Shown: positions 9,601 through 17,818, numbered from the stretch's first letter. The stretch: DNA of 64,000 bases from Arthrobacter sp. D5-1 (GCF_017357425.1 NZ_CP014571.1:930001-994000), one strand, 5' to 3'. A program made the numbers and translations. The notes: a model not told the origin generated them from the letters alone.

Positions 9601-12198
9601 TTCGCCTACGACGCCTGTGGGCGGTTGACCGCGAGGCATACGCCGGGGGAGGGGACGGCCCGGTACGGGTATGACAAGGTCGGGCGGCTGAGCTTCTCCC
9701 AGGATTCCTGGTACGGGACCCGCCGCTTTGAATACAACCTTGCCGGGGAGTTAGTGTCCACGACGAACGGGGTGGGGGGCAGGACCGGGTTCGAGTACGA
9801 CACCCGCGGCCGCCTCACTAAGATCACCGACCCTTTGGGTGGGGTGACCACCCGGACGTATACGGCCACGGACAAGGTCGATAGTGTGACGGACCCGCTC
9901 GGCAGGGCCACCACGGCGACGTATGATCCGGCGGGCCGGCAGTTGTCGCAAACGGACCCTGACGGGCGCACGACCACCTGGACCTACGACGCTGCCGGCC
10001 GGGAAGCGACCACCGCGGTGGACGGGACACTGCTTGCCGCCATCGAACGCGACCTGGCGGGCCGACGGGTGGTCATCACGGACCACACGGGTGGGGCGGG
10101 GTATGCGGTGGAGCACGAACTGTGCTTTGACCGCCGCGGCCTCCTCACCCGAAAGTCCAACGGGAACGGGACGCAGGCGCTGGGGTGGGAGTACGACGGT
10201 GACGGGAACCGGATCGGGTTCACCGACCCCACCGGGACCACCACCCGCTACACCCGCGACCCCGCCGGGCGGGTTGTGAAGGTCTCGAACCCGTTGCTCG
10301 GGGACGCCACCTTCACCCACGACCCCTCCGGGCGCATCGTTTCGGCGACCGCCGGGAACTACACCCAGGAATGGGTCTACCGGGACGGGGACCTTGCAGA
10401 ACACATCCGAACCACCACCGATGACCCAGGAACAGCTGATGTGACCCTGATTGGCCGGGAGGACGGCGGCAGGATCACTGGCCTGTCCCGGGGCGGGGTC
10501 ACCACCCGGTACGGGTACGACACCGCCGGGCAACTGACCTCCGCCACCACCACCACCACAGAAACAGGAACCACCGCGAAGGTGTTGGGGTGGGAGTACG
10601 ACGCCGGTGGGCGGCTTCTCCGCGAAACCACCCCCACCGGGGCCCGAACGTTTGAGTACGACGCCGCAGGCCAGCTCCTAACTGTGACGGAACCTGACGG
10701 TGCGGTCACCGAGTACGTGTATGACGGGTTGGGCCGACGGGTCAGGGTGATCGGGGCGGACGGGTCCTGGACCGAATATGCCTGGGGCCCCATCGGCTAC
10801 CTCACCGGAACCATCGAGAAGGACCGGGACGGGGCCGAGGTGTCCCGGCACCGGCTCCACGTCGACGCGCTCGGTGAACTTGCCACCGTGGACGGGACAT
10901 CGTTGTGGTGGGACACCGCCGCGCCCGTGCCGACCCTGGCCGGTGCCAACACCACCCAGGTGTTGTCCTTGCCCGGTGGGGTCACCGGCATCGGAGACGC
11001 GTGGACCGCGCCCGGGTGGCGTACCGCCCGCCCCACCGACCAACACGACCCCTGGGCCGTCCTCGGCACCCCCACCACCCCACACCCCACCACAACAACC
11101 AACGCAGGTGCAGGAGTAAGCTCCGCTGGTGGGTTGGCTAGTGTGTTGCCTGCCGGTATCGCGCTGACGGCAGGTGGCGGGATCGACGTCGCCGGGCTCG
11201 AATGGCTCGGCCGGCGCGCCTATGACCCGGCCACCCGGGGGTTCCTCTCCACCGACCCGCTCGCTCCGGTCCTGGGCGCGGGCTGGGACGGGAACACCTA
11301 TTCCTACGCCGGGAACAACCCCCTGAACACCACTGACCCCACTGGCTTGCGGCCCCTGACCGACGCTGACCTGAAAGCCTACGACGGCTCCTCCCGCGGC
11401 GCGTTCGCCGCAGCCGGGGACTGGTGGAAAGACAACTGGGAGTACGTCGCTGCCGGGGCCGCGATCGCCGTGGGTGTGGGGCTGATGTTCACCGGTGTTG
11501 GAGGACCAGTTGGAATGGCCCTCGTCGGAGCGGCTGCGGGCGCGCTGACATCGGGCGGAGCTTCAGTGATCGTGCAGAAGGCTTCTTCTGGAAAAGTCGA
11601 CATGGGAAAGGTATGGCAGGATGCCGCCATTGGCGCTGTCGGGGGTGGGTTTGGCGGGGCCGCGGGCGGTCTGCTGGCACGTGCTGCGAACGCGACTCGA
11701 GTGGCGACATCCATGGGCTCAACGTCGTCTCTCGTGACGAGGGCAAACACAGTGCTGGGAAGCACGACCGTTCGGAGCACCTTGTCAGCCGGTGTGGGCG
11801 GGTCGGGTAGCAACGTCGTGGCTTATGCCCTTGACGATAAAGAAGATCAGACGATCGGAGGGTACCTCGCCACGGCCGGAACCGGATTCTTGACCGGCGC
11901 TGGGGGATCCTGGGTTGTCGGCAAGGCGGGAGCCGCATGGGCTGATGACGTGGCTGCGCGCTTGCCCAATTGGACAGGCCCAATCTCCAGAGGCTCTCAC
12001 AGCGGCGCACCCTACAATTGGGGTTCGGTCGTGACTGAGCAGGTGGTCAATCGGATCGGTGGTGGAATTGTGGGTGCAGTCAACACAGAGCTGCAGCCGG
12101 GTACTGCTACCACGGATGACCTCGTAAATGGAGCCGTTCAAGGATTTGCCAACGGTGCAACAGGCCCACTGAGCGGACGTCGTTCAAGTGGTTGGTGA
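6601..12198 (+). CDS. RHS/YD-repeat polymorphic toxin with N-terminal type VII-like domain and glycine-rich C-terminal tip
   Basis: 1865 aa from the GTG at 6601, which has a G-rich site just upstream; an in-frame ATG at 6619 is an alternative, and the open frame begins at 6448. Layout: residues about 1-290 are helical and WXG-like (secretion region); about 294 onward begins the RHS entry motif (DPVNTATGNFIEPE, DUF6531-like); about 480-1500 carry dozens of YD repeats (e.g. YDAAGQLLTV, YDGLGRRVRV). The RHS core-end motif (YDPATRGFLSTDPLAP, then NNPLNTTDPTGL) is at about 1540-1583. The last about 280 residues are the variable tip. By family knowledge the shell encapsulates and releases the tip as a toxin against competitors. 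This tip is glycine/alanine-rich and hydrophobic, with no nuclease or deaminase motif I recognise. The small membrane gene 15 bases downstream is the likely immunity gene. Confidence 0.88.
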   Translation: MTEFVEMPLLPDSDAGHGGRFVYGVAESVKGAFESAASRVQEHSGSRTPLVTSAGEDFRGHFSEVFAANAATASRDAESLAAALRTVAGYVGTMISEARDEDDRRRENNEWVRRHNNRNWLEEGWDNLWGEEARPNMEPGSAPSFPSESPASGRRETPGPGGGYGGGTSSARPESLRSFAAGSRGLDDGIASVPGSLESELSSFADRCGWGRIDAAGVVTAFREYLRLNEADAAWAVVVADAFAAAGSEGAVSTLSDAAVNEALAAAGVSANRTGLVIDPPTAAGAMPSSGYANDPVNTATGNFIEPETDLGFAGASSDLVLTRMYNSLGSGLDTVGVFGPGWASVLDQHLVLTDEGCRWVLADGRAVDFPREGAGWARAVGENYWLTREDAGTPWLAELSSVPTGVSEVLVVTDNQGGWWAYTIAGVWLGTGAGSGRTISAHRHTPAAPDAESSVDGGVPGVVDRLVHVRGRFVEIDYVGGVVAVVRSSDGRRVEYGYDATGRLVTVGTEAGTRVYRWNEQGLIASVVSAAGVVEAENSYDEAGRVVWQVTQHGRRTRFAYLPGRVTVVSDEDGSRSNSWVADSKGRLVGVLDAEDRRQSMSYDGHGNLVSLTERDGAVTVHGYDTRGRKIRTVTPEGADLTYGWDEHDRLRTLVTASGAVVAYEYADDLSRDPSVIVDPLGGRTGLRWRDGLLTQVTDPAGVVIGFEYDTFGDLIGTSNAAGDTARIVRDRAGRPVTALTPSGAETRFSYDDAGVLVRRVDPDGAVWAFEHDTAGRTTAMIAPDGGRTVFEYAPNGELARTTDPLGRVVERVFDELGNLTAAVLPDGAKWGFTHDNLSRLVSVTDPGGHDWVREYDTVGALTAVIDPTGVRTGAVTDRTSGTASLTDAFSTNTYSFDEYGRPTKIESVDGSAELVSYDAAGNPVELVDGEGGLTVLGRDAAGKITSITSPTGAVTRFEYDHCGRPFRSVDPVGAVTELSYNPDQRLTARRLPTGEVETFAYDACGRLTARHTPGEGTARYGYDKVGRLSFSQDSWYGTRRFEYNLAGELVSTTNGVGGRTGFEYDTRGRLTKITDPLGGVTTRTYTATDKVDSVTDPLGRATTATYDPAGRQLSQTDPDGRTTTWTYDAAGREATTAVDGTLLAAIERDLAGRRVVITDHTGGAGYAVEHELCFDRRGLLTRKSNGNGTQALGWEYDGDGNRIGFTDPTGTTTRYTRDPAGRVVKVSNPLLGDATFTHDPSGRIVSATAGNYTQEWVYRDGDLAEHIRTTTDDPGTADVTLIGREDGGRITGLSRGGVTTRYGYDTAGQLTSATTTTTETGTTAKVLGWEYDAGGRLLRETTPTGARTFEYDAAGQLLTVTEPDGAVTEYVYDGLGRRVRVIGADGSWTEYAWGPIGYLTGTIEKDRDGAEVSRHRLHVDALGELATVDGTSLWWDTAAPVPTLAGANTTQVLSLPGGVTGIGDAWTAPGWRTARPTDQHDPWAVLGTPTTPHPTTTTNAGAGVSSAGGLASVLPAGIALTAGGGIDVAGLEWLGRRAYDPATRGFLSTDPLAPVLGAGWDGNTYSYAGNNPLNTTDPTGLRPLTDADLKAYDGSSRGAFAAAGDWWKDNWEYVAAGAAIAVGVGLMFTGVGGPVGMALVGAAAGALTSGGASVIVQKASSGKVDMGKVWQDAAIGAVGGGFGGAAGGLLARAANATRVATSMGSTSSLVTRANTVLGSTTVRSTLSAGVGGSGSNVVAYALDDKEDQTIGGYLATAGTGFLTGAGGSWVVGKAGAAWADDVAARLPNWTGPISRGSHSGAPYNWGSVVTEQVVNRIGGGIVGAVNTELQPGTATTDDLVNGAVQGFANGATGPLSGRRSSGW

Positions 12199-12213
12199 GG
12201 AACAGGAAAATGG

Positions 12214-12630
12214 ATGTCGAAGAACAATATCGATGCTTCAGAACAGCAGAACCCCAACCGCAGATCTAAGCGGTTCTGGAAGCTTACGGGAGTCCTTATC
12301 CTGGTAGCTGGTTTATTCGTTCTGCTTATTCCCACTTGGGATTCGATTGCAGTTGAAAGCATTCGTTGCAAGGTAGTTTCTGCATCGCCGAATACGAATT
12401 CAGGGGGCTCCAGAGGCTCCGCCTCGAGCGCTGGCGTTTTAGTCGAAACGTCGAACTGCGGAACGATTTCCATATCGCAAGGTATAACTTTTGAAAATCA
12501 ACAGGAAATTTCTTCTTCTTTCGAAATTGGCAAAGATTATGAGTTTGATATTGGCTGGTTCTCTCGTGTTGTCATGAAGGACCTTAGGAGCGGCATTCCG
12601 TCGGCTCACGACTATCGATTGGTGCGCTGA
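12214..12630 (+). CDS. small single-pass membrane protein, candidate immunity protein for the RHS tip
   Basis: 138 aa, not a family I can name. It starts 15 bases after the RHS stop, the position typical of RHS immunity genes. A basic N-terminus precedes one transmembrane helix (residues about 24-44, LTGVLILVAGLFVLLIP). A likely extracytoplasmic domain of about 90 residues follows, with two Cys (IRCKVV and SNCGTI) that could pair. GC content is clearly lower than in the RHS gene, as is common for horizontally shuffled toxin/immunity ends. The immunity role rests on position and topology, not on sequence similarity. Confidence 0.6.
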   Translation: MSKNNIDASEQQNPNRRSKRFWKLTGVLILVAGLFVLLIPTWDSIAVESIRCKVVSASPNTNSGGSRGSASSAGVLVETSNCGTISISQGITFENQQEISSSFEIGKDYEFDIGWFSRVVMKDLRSGIPSAHDYRLVR

Positions 12631-12812
12631 CCTCGGCCGCGGGGGGAGTTGTTGGCTGTGCGCTGGGCAAGAAAATTTCCGAAGCAACTGAAATTTGAGG
12701 AAGTGCTTTGGCTTGCTGCTAGCGCTGGAGCTTAGCTCACGTCTCCGTGGGGGCCCAGCGGCTCGATTTCTCTGTCTAGGGTGATAAGAAAAGAAACCAG
12801 AAGCAACAGCCT

Positions 12813-12945
12813 GCATCCTGACGGGCGCACGACCACGTGGACCTACGACACTGCGGGCCGGGAAGCGACCACCGCGGTGGACGGTGCATTGATCGCCGCC
12901 ATCGAACGCGACCCAACCCGTCGCCGGGTGGTCATCACGGACCAC
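12813..12945 (+). pseudogene. RHS core remnant (left part of displaced cassette 2)
   Basis: This stretch matches the intact RHS gene at 9956-10086 (HPDGRTTTWTYDTAGREATT and on to RRVVITDH). At 12945/12946 it jumps to sequence corresponding to about 10523 of the intact gene. Roughly 436 bases are therefore missing, and the two sides are in different frames. It has no credible start or N-terminal RHS region. It is the broken left edge of the orphan C-terminal cassette that follows. Confidence 0.7.
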
Positions 12946-14731
12946 TGCCGGGCAACTGGTCTCCGCCACCACCGACAGCCACAACGTGTCGGCGTCGGCG
13001 TCGGTGTTGGGGTGGGAGTACGACGCCGGTGGGCGGCTTCTCCGCGAAACCACCCCCACCGGGGCCCGAACGTTTGAGTACGACGCCGCAGGCCAGCTCC
13101 TAACTGTGACGGAACCTGACGGTGCGGTCACCGAGTTTGTGTATGACGGGTTGGGCCGCAGGGTGCGGGTGATCGGGGCGGAGGGGTCCTGGACCGAATA
13201 CGCGTGGGGCCCCGCCGGCTACCTTGCCGGGACGGTCGAGAGGGATCGGGACGGGGCCGAGGTGTCCCGGCACCGGCTCCACGTCGACGCGCTCGGGGAA
13301 CTTGCCACCGTGGACGGGACGCCGTTGTGGTGGGACACCGCCGCACCCGTGCCGACCTTGGCTGGGATCAACACCACGCAGGTGTTGTCCCTGCCCGGCG
13401 GGGTCACCGGCATCGGCGAAGCGTGGACCGCGCCCGGGTGGCGTGCCGCCCGCCCGACCGACCAGTACGACCCCTGGGCCGTCCTCGGCATTCCCACCAC
13501 CCCGCACCCCACCCCCGGAACCACCACAACAATCGGTGCCGGGCTGGCCGGTGCCCGTGCCGGTGCCGGTGCTGGTGCGGGTTTGGGTGCCGGTGGTGTG
13601 TTGCCAGCCGGTATCGCCCTGACCGCTGGTGGCGGGATCGACATCGCCGGACTCGAATGGCTCGGCAAACGCGCCTACGACCCGGCTACCCGGGGCTTCC
13701 TTTCCACCGACCCTCTCGCCCCTGTCCTGGGCGCGGGCTGGGACGGGAACCCCTACTCCTACGCCGGGAACAACCCACTCAACACTTCTGACCCCACCGG
13801 CCTGCGGCCGCTCACCGACGCCGACCTGAAAGCCTACGACGGCTCCTCCCGCGGCGCCATCGCCGCAGCAGGCGACTGGCTCGGAGACAACTGGGAATAC
13901 GTCGTCGGAGGGGCCGCTGTGGTCGGCGGGGCCGTGCTGATGTTCGTCCCCGGCGGCCAAGTCGCGGGCATGGGACTGATGAGCTTCGGCGCCGACGTAG
14001 TCATCCAAAAAGCAACCACCGGCCAAGTCAACTGGGGCCAAGCAGCCATCTCCGGCGGCCTCGGCATAATCGGCGGCGGAGTCGGGGTTGCCATTACTAA
14101 AACTGCTTCGCATATTGTTGGGAAAGTGGTGGCACAGCAGGCTGCGCGAAGCATGGCTTCAAACGCGACTTCGACACTGACCCGTGGGACAGGAAATGCC
14201 GCCGTCATCGCGCGGAGATTCGGTGCAGGTGTGATGAAAGACATGGTCGGGAGCGGGGCGTCAGGCAGTGTAGTTGGGGCGATAGATTACCTCCGCGAGC
14301 GCGTTCAGAAAGGAGGTCCTTGGACGGCCCAAGGACTGTTAGGGAGCGTTGCCGGAGGCGCCGCCACAAACGTTATCAGCGGGGCCCTTGGCCCTGCAGC
14401 GGGCCATGCTGCCACCAAGAGCCTCCAGTATGGTTCGACCCTTGGCATCAATATCGGCGCTGGATTCGCAGGCGAAATGGTGAAGAGTGGTGTGAACGGG
14501 GAAGCCTTCGACCCGCTAAAGTCCGGAGTGTCATCTGTGATGGCGGGTACAGGGTCTTCCACTCTGGCATCGCTGCGTGGCAAAATTCCGCAGGGTTACG
14601 GGGATCTTATCGGACCAAATACACCTTCCCCGATAAAGTACTTCAACTGGGGCAATGTGTTCACTGAGGCTGCTAATGGAGGGATAGGAACCGGTGCAAA
14701 CTTTTACACGGATGAGATGTGGCCAAAATAG
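12946..14731 (+). pseudogene. orphan RHS C-terminal cassette 2 (YD repeats, core-end motif and distinct tip)
   Basis: An open frame continuing to 14731, with its first start-like codon a GTG at 12986 (581 aa) that lacks a good ribosome site. It encodes the last YD repeats (LGWEYDAGG, VYDGLGRRV), an Ala/Gly/Arg-rich insert and the core-end motif (KRAYDPATRGFLSTDPLAP; NNPLNTSDPTGL). A tip of about 300 residues follows. The tip shares its first 65 or so residues with the main RHS tip (DNWEY, then VIQKATTGQVNWGQ) and then diverges, ending with FNWGNVFTEA and TDEMWPK. There is no secretion domain, so it is probably silent unless recombined onto the intact gene, as known for orphan rhs/cdi modules. 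A small membrane gene follows directly. Confidence 0.7.
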
Positions 14732-14805
14732 ATGAAGAAGAATGAATCAGGTAATAAAACCCTAAGTGTCGGGCCATTCCGGAGTGGTATTATTGGACTG
14801 GGGTT

Positions 14806-15111
14806 GTGGTTCCGGGAATTCTTATGCTGATCCTGTGCGTCAACAGAACGGAAGAGTTCGGAATATCTGTATGGGTTGCTAACTTTATTGTTCTTATCCT
14901 CTGTGCCATAGCTGTTGGTTGCGTAACATATTGGAAATCAAATATTGCCGCCGCGCTATCGTTTGGTGCCGCGATCGTCTTAGGAAGTTTAGCCTTCGCT
15001 GGGCTTTCCCATGTCATTCCGGTGGCTGCGTTGACTGGGGGCGCATTATGGACGGGGTGCCCTCTGGGATTATTGATTGGACTGACATTGACTGCTGGTG
15101 AACGACGATAG
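14806..15111 (+). CDS. small polytopic membrane protein, candidate immunity for cassette 2, possibly frameshifted at its 5' end
   Basis: 101 aa from a GTG at 14806, with three to four hydrophobic helices (e.g. ANFIVLILCAIAVGCVTYW). A better start may be the ATG at 14732, directly after the cassette stop (TAGATG). That frame gives MKKNESGNKTLSVGPF then GIIGLGLWF and stops at 14830. The two frames join smoothly as one transmembrane segment (GIIGLGLW with VPGILMLILCV) if one base is restored near 14805. So this is either a short protein from the GTG or an immunity gene of about 125 aa broken by a one-base deletion. No family recognised; the role comes from position and membrane topology. Confidence 0.5.
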   Translation: MVPGILMLILCVNRTEEFGISVWVANFIVLILCAIAVGCVTYWKSNIAAALSFGAAIVLGSLAFAGLSHVIPVAALTGGALWTGCPLGLLIGLTLTAGERR

Positions 15112-15412
15112 GTGGGCGCTCGGACAAGGGGCTGGACGGAGGTTGCAATGGATGATGGTCCTGGTGGACAGGACATGCTTTCGGGAAATAGCTCACTGCT
15201 TGGCCCTACGTTTCTGGCCAAGCTACGGCGTCATCGGTGGAGTGCTGGTTTCCGGCATCAACCAGGACGCGGCCTGCCGCTGTGCGGTCACTAGTGATTG
15301 CACCTGGTAGGGCTGGGCGCGTTGTGAGGTGTGAGCTGTGCTTTGACCGGAGTAGCTGGGGACGCAAGTCTTAGGCTTGTTGGTATCGACGTTTAATGAG
15401 CTGGGAGGGGCC
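15112..15412. other. gene-poor remnant region between two candidate immunity genes
   Basis: About 300 bases without a supportable gene; short open frames on both strands lack ribosome sites. The piece around 15333-15375 has a weak resemblance to the RHS core near 10110-10155 (shared run CTGTGCTTTGACCG), which may be a decayed cassette edge. A ribosome site (GGGAGGGG) for the next gene lies at 15403-15410. Confidence 0.4.
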
Positions 15413-15820
15413 GTGGTGAATGATCCGGTAGATCCCAAATTGAGGAGCGATGTTCCGCAGCGGGAATTAGTAAGTGAAATTGCCTGGAAGTCGAAAAAGA
15501 CATGCGTCTATATAGACGTAATTTGTATTGTCGGCTTTATTATTTGCCTTGGTGTTTCGATATTTGTCGTTGTGAATGTTCCCATTGATACCGGGATCAT
15601 CTATTATGGGAAGCATATACCAATACCTTTTGCTCTTGCTCTACCTGTCGTTGGTCTTTTCCTATTTTGGGCAACGGAACGAGTGTTTAGTGAGAATCGC
15701 CCTCGTGAAAAAGCGCGCAAACTGCGCTATATTTCCGGACCAGCAACAATCTTTGTGCTCATTTCCTTTCAGGTGATGTTGGCCATAACAATCCTGCGCG
15801 AGGCTGGCAATTTTACATAA
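15413..15820 (+). CDS. three-helix membrane protein, orphan immunity-like
   Basis: 135 aa from tandem GTG codons at 15413/15416 behind GGGAGGGG at 15403-15410. The first in-frame start-like codon, at 15377, is less likely. A charged N-terminus is followed by three transmembrane helices: residues about 32-55 (VYIDVICIVGFIICLGVSIF), about 68-88 (PIPFALALPVVGLFLFWA) and about 108-128. The segment C-V-Y-I-D through V-P-I-D-T closely parallels the truncated gene at 17366 (CRYIDILCVI, then VPWDT), so the two are paralogues. The 17366 copy overlaps an RHS tip, which marks this family as likely immunity. Here no tip of its own remains directly upstream. Confidence 0.6.
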   Translation: MVNDPVDPKLRSDVPQRELVSEIAWKSKKTCVYIDVICIVGFIICLGVSIFVVVNVPIDTGIIYYGKHIPIPFALALPVVGLFLFWATERVFSENRPREKARKLRYISGPATIFVLISFQVMLAITILREAGNFT

Positions 15821-15984
15821 ACAAGCGCGACAGAACGCGGTAGTCATCGTTGATGGTGGTTGTGAGTGAACGTCACGCCTGACGTGCGCGCCAAGACGCC
15901 AACCGACTTCGGTTGGCAAGGCCCGGCAGGCTAGCAGTCAACCGGAAGTCAGCAAATTTCCCATGTCAGTGGTCCAGACAGTCA

Positions 15985-16083
15985 TTTCTAACTCCATGCC
16001 TATTGGCCCTCCTTCTCGGTGACTTGGGCGTGGGCCGCTTCTACTTCGGCAAATTTGGCACGGGTATCGCCAAACTGCTGACC
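15985..16083 (+). pseudogene. TM2-domain protein fragment
   Basis: About 33 codons read like the first half of a TM2 domain: LLALLLGDLGVGRFYFGKFG then TGIAKLLT. The family consensus is a glycine/leucine-rich helix, then (H/D)RFYLGK, then G..KLLT. The match ends abruptly at KLLT, where a second helix should follow, and there is no credible N-terminus. I read it as a scrap of a former gene lodged between RHS cassettes. Confidence 0.5.
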
Positions 16084-16187
16084 CGGCACGCGGCGTATTT
16101 AGGTGATAGTAGCTCCGGCGCGTCGGTGAAAGCGGCACGGTTCGTGTCGCCGTCGTAATTCGACCACAGAGCCCGGACCCGGAGCCG

Positions 16188-17372
16188 GCCGGTATTGCCC
16201 TGACCGCTGGTGCCGGGATCGACATCGTCGGACTCAAATGGCTCGGCAAGCGCGCTTACGACCCGGTCACCCGGGGATTCCTCTCCACCGACCCCCTCGC
16301 CCCCGTCCTTGGCGCGGGCTGGGACGGCAACCCCTACTCCTACGCCGGAAACAACCCCCTCAACACCACCGACCCCACCGGCCTGCGTCCCCTGACCGAT
16401 GCTGACCTGAAAGCCTACGACGGCTCCTCCCGGGGCGCCCTCGCAGCGACCGGGGACTGGCTCGGAGACAACTGGGAGTATTTGGCTGGTGGTGCGATGG
16501 TGATTGCTGGTGGTGTGTTGATGGCTACCGGTGTTGGTGGGCCGGTTGGTTTGGCCTTGATCGGTGCGGGTGCTGACACGATCATCCAGAAAGCAACCAC
16601 CGGTTCGGTCAATTGGGGGCAGGTGGCCTTGACGGGTGCCGTTGGCGTGGTTGCAGGGCCGTTGGCTGGGAAGGTCAGCAGCGTTGTGACGGCAGGGCTC
16701 GGTCGGGCTGGTACGGCAGTGAGTACGCAGTTGCTTCCTGCGATGGGCCGTGCGGGCTCCGTGGTTGCGTCGGGTGCGGCCAGGGCAGGATCTGCTGTGT
16801 CGGCTGTGGGTTCGCGTGTTGGGACTGCGGTCACTGCGGGGGTGTCCCGTGTCAGTGCCGGTGCGGGGAGTTACTTGTCGCAGTTGTCGGCCCAGCAGAT
16901 GGGCCGGGCGGCACTGACGAATGGGATATCGGGGGGACTAGGCAACACAGGCATGTACCTTGTACAGCGATCACCGAACGAGTGGAAACCCGAGGGCGTC
17001 CTCGGAGCTGCAGGTGGCGGTATCGTCAGCGGAGCCATTGGCTCCCAAGCGGGCTATTTAGCCCAACCGCTGACAGGTCGGTTCTCGTCATTCGTTCAAT
17101 ACGGTGTCGGCGCGGGAGGATCACTCGCTGGCGGCTCCGTTGATCATGCGATTCGTGGTGAGGGCTACGGAGCCGCGGAGATGGTCTATGACGGACTGGG
17201 CGGGGGGCTGCTTACACGCTTCCCAGGGGCCGCGGAACTGAGTCCCAATCCAGGCTGGATGACTCACAGCATGGCAGCCTACGGCGGAGCGCATGCCGGG
17301 GCTATCGTTGAAAGCGTGAAATTTGTGGGCAATGAAGTTGTAAAGCAAGGAACAGGGGCGCCACTGTGGTAG
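16188..17372 (+). pseudogene. orphan RHS C-terminal cassette 3 (core-end motif and tip)
   Basis: Homology to the intact RHS gene begins abruptly at 16188 (corresponding to 11153) and runs in one frame to 17372. No start codon precedes the TTG at 16482, and the frame is closed by a stop at 16110. It encodes the core-end motif (KRAYDPVTRGFLSTDPLAP; NNPLNTTDPTGL) and the shared pre-tip (DNWEYLAGGAMV, IIQKATTGSVNWGQ). A third, distinct glycine/alanine-rich tip follows, ending VKQGTGAPLW. The last seven bases overlap the GTG start of the immunity-like gene at 17366, an arrangement expected of an expressed toxin/immunity pair before displacement. Confidence 0.7.
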
Positions 17373-17635
17373 ATGATGAGAATGGTGCAAAGGGGAATTC
17401 GGAGGCAAAGGATGATTTCACGGATGAAGATCTGCGATTGGGAAGGAAAGCCTGTAGATATATAGACATACTTTGCGTGATTGTCGCATTGCTTTGTGTA
17501 GGTATTGCAGTGTTTGTTTTCACTCACGTCCCTTGGGATACGCGAATGCCCTACGACGGAAGGTTTGATCGCTCTGGCGTTGACTGCGAAGCAAGCGGCT
17601 GTTCAGGTCCGAAGGCTTCCTACCCCGCCTGCTGA
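17366..17635 (+). pseudogene. truncated immunity-like membrane protein, partner of cassette 3
   Basis: GTG at 17366 overlaps the stop of cassette 3 by seven bases. The first about 65 residues match the paralogue at 15413: a charged N-terminus, then CRYIDILCVIVALLCVGIAV, then VPWDTRMPYDGR. After about 17565 the similarity stops. The remaining residues (FDRSGVDCEASGCSG) are hydrophilic and unlike the second and third helices of the paralogue. The coding end has evidently been replaced by unrelated DNA, leaving one transmembrane helix of three. It probably no longer protects. Confidence 0.6.
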
Positions 17636-17818
17636 GTTGCAAAGCCTGGTCGCCCGGACGCTTACCAGCTTGGATGTCCTGGGCCAAGAATCCTGCACCG
17701 ATCGCCTGCGAAGACAAACGAAGCGAAGCCTGCGATGCCGCAATTACCCAGGCCAACGGGGAAATCAGGCCGCTCATCACCGTTCTTGACGCTTGGAAGC
17801 CGTACACGCGCTAATCGA
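17560..17818 (+). pseudogene. frameshifted remnant of an unknown gene
   Basis: One frame reads GLIALALTAKQAAVQVRRLP and on to SLDVLGQ. Near 17690 a second frame takes over with a coding-like stretch (APIACEDKRSEACDAAI, then ANGEIRPLITVLDAWKPYTR) that ends in a stop at 17816-17818. Together they look like the C-terminal part of a secreted or Cys-containing protein broken by a frameshift and joined to the truncated immunity gene. I do not recognise the family. Confidence 0.35.

Noticed and set aside
6222..9639. Long minus-strand frames (6222-7604 and 8287-9639)
   Set aside because: Antisense to the WXG100 and RHS genes; Pro/Arg-rich translation typical of shadows.
15333..15375. Further RHS cassette edge
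   Set aside because: Only a 14-base identical run with 10110-10155; too short to call without alignment statistics.
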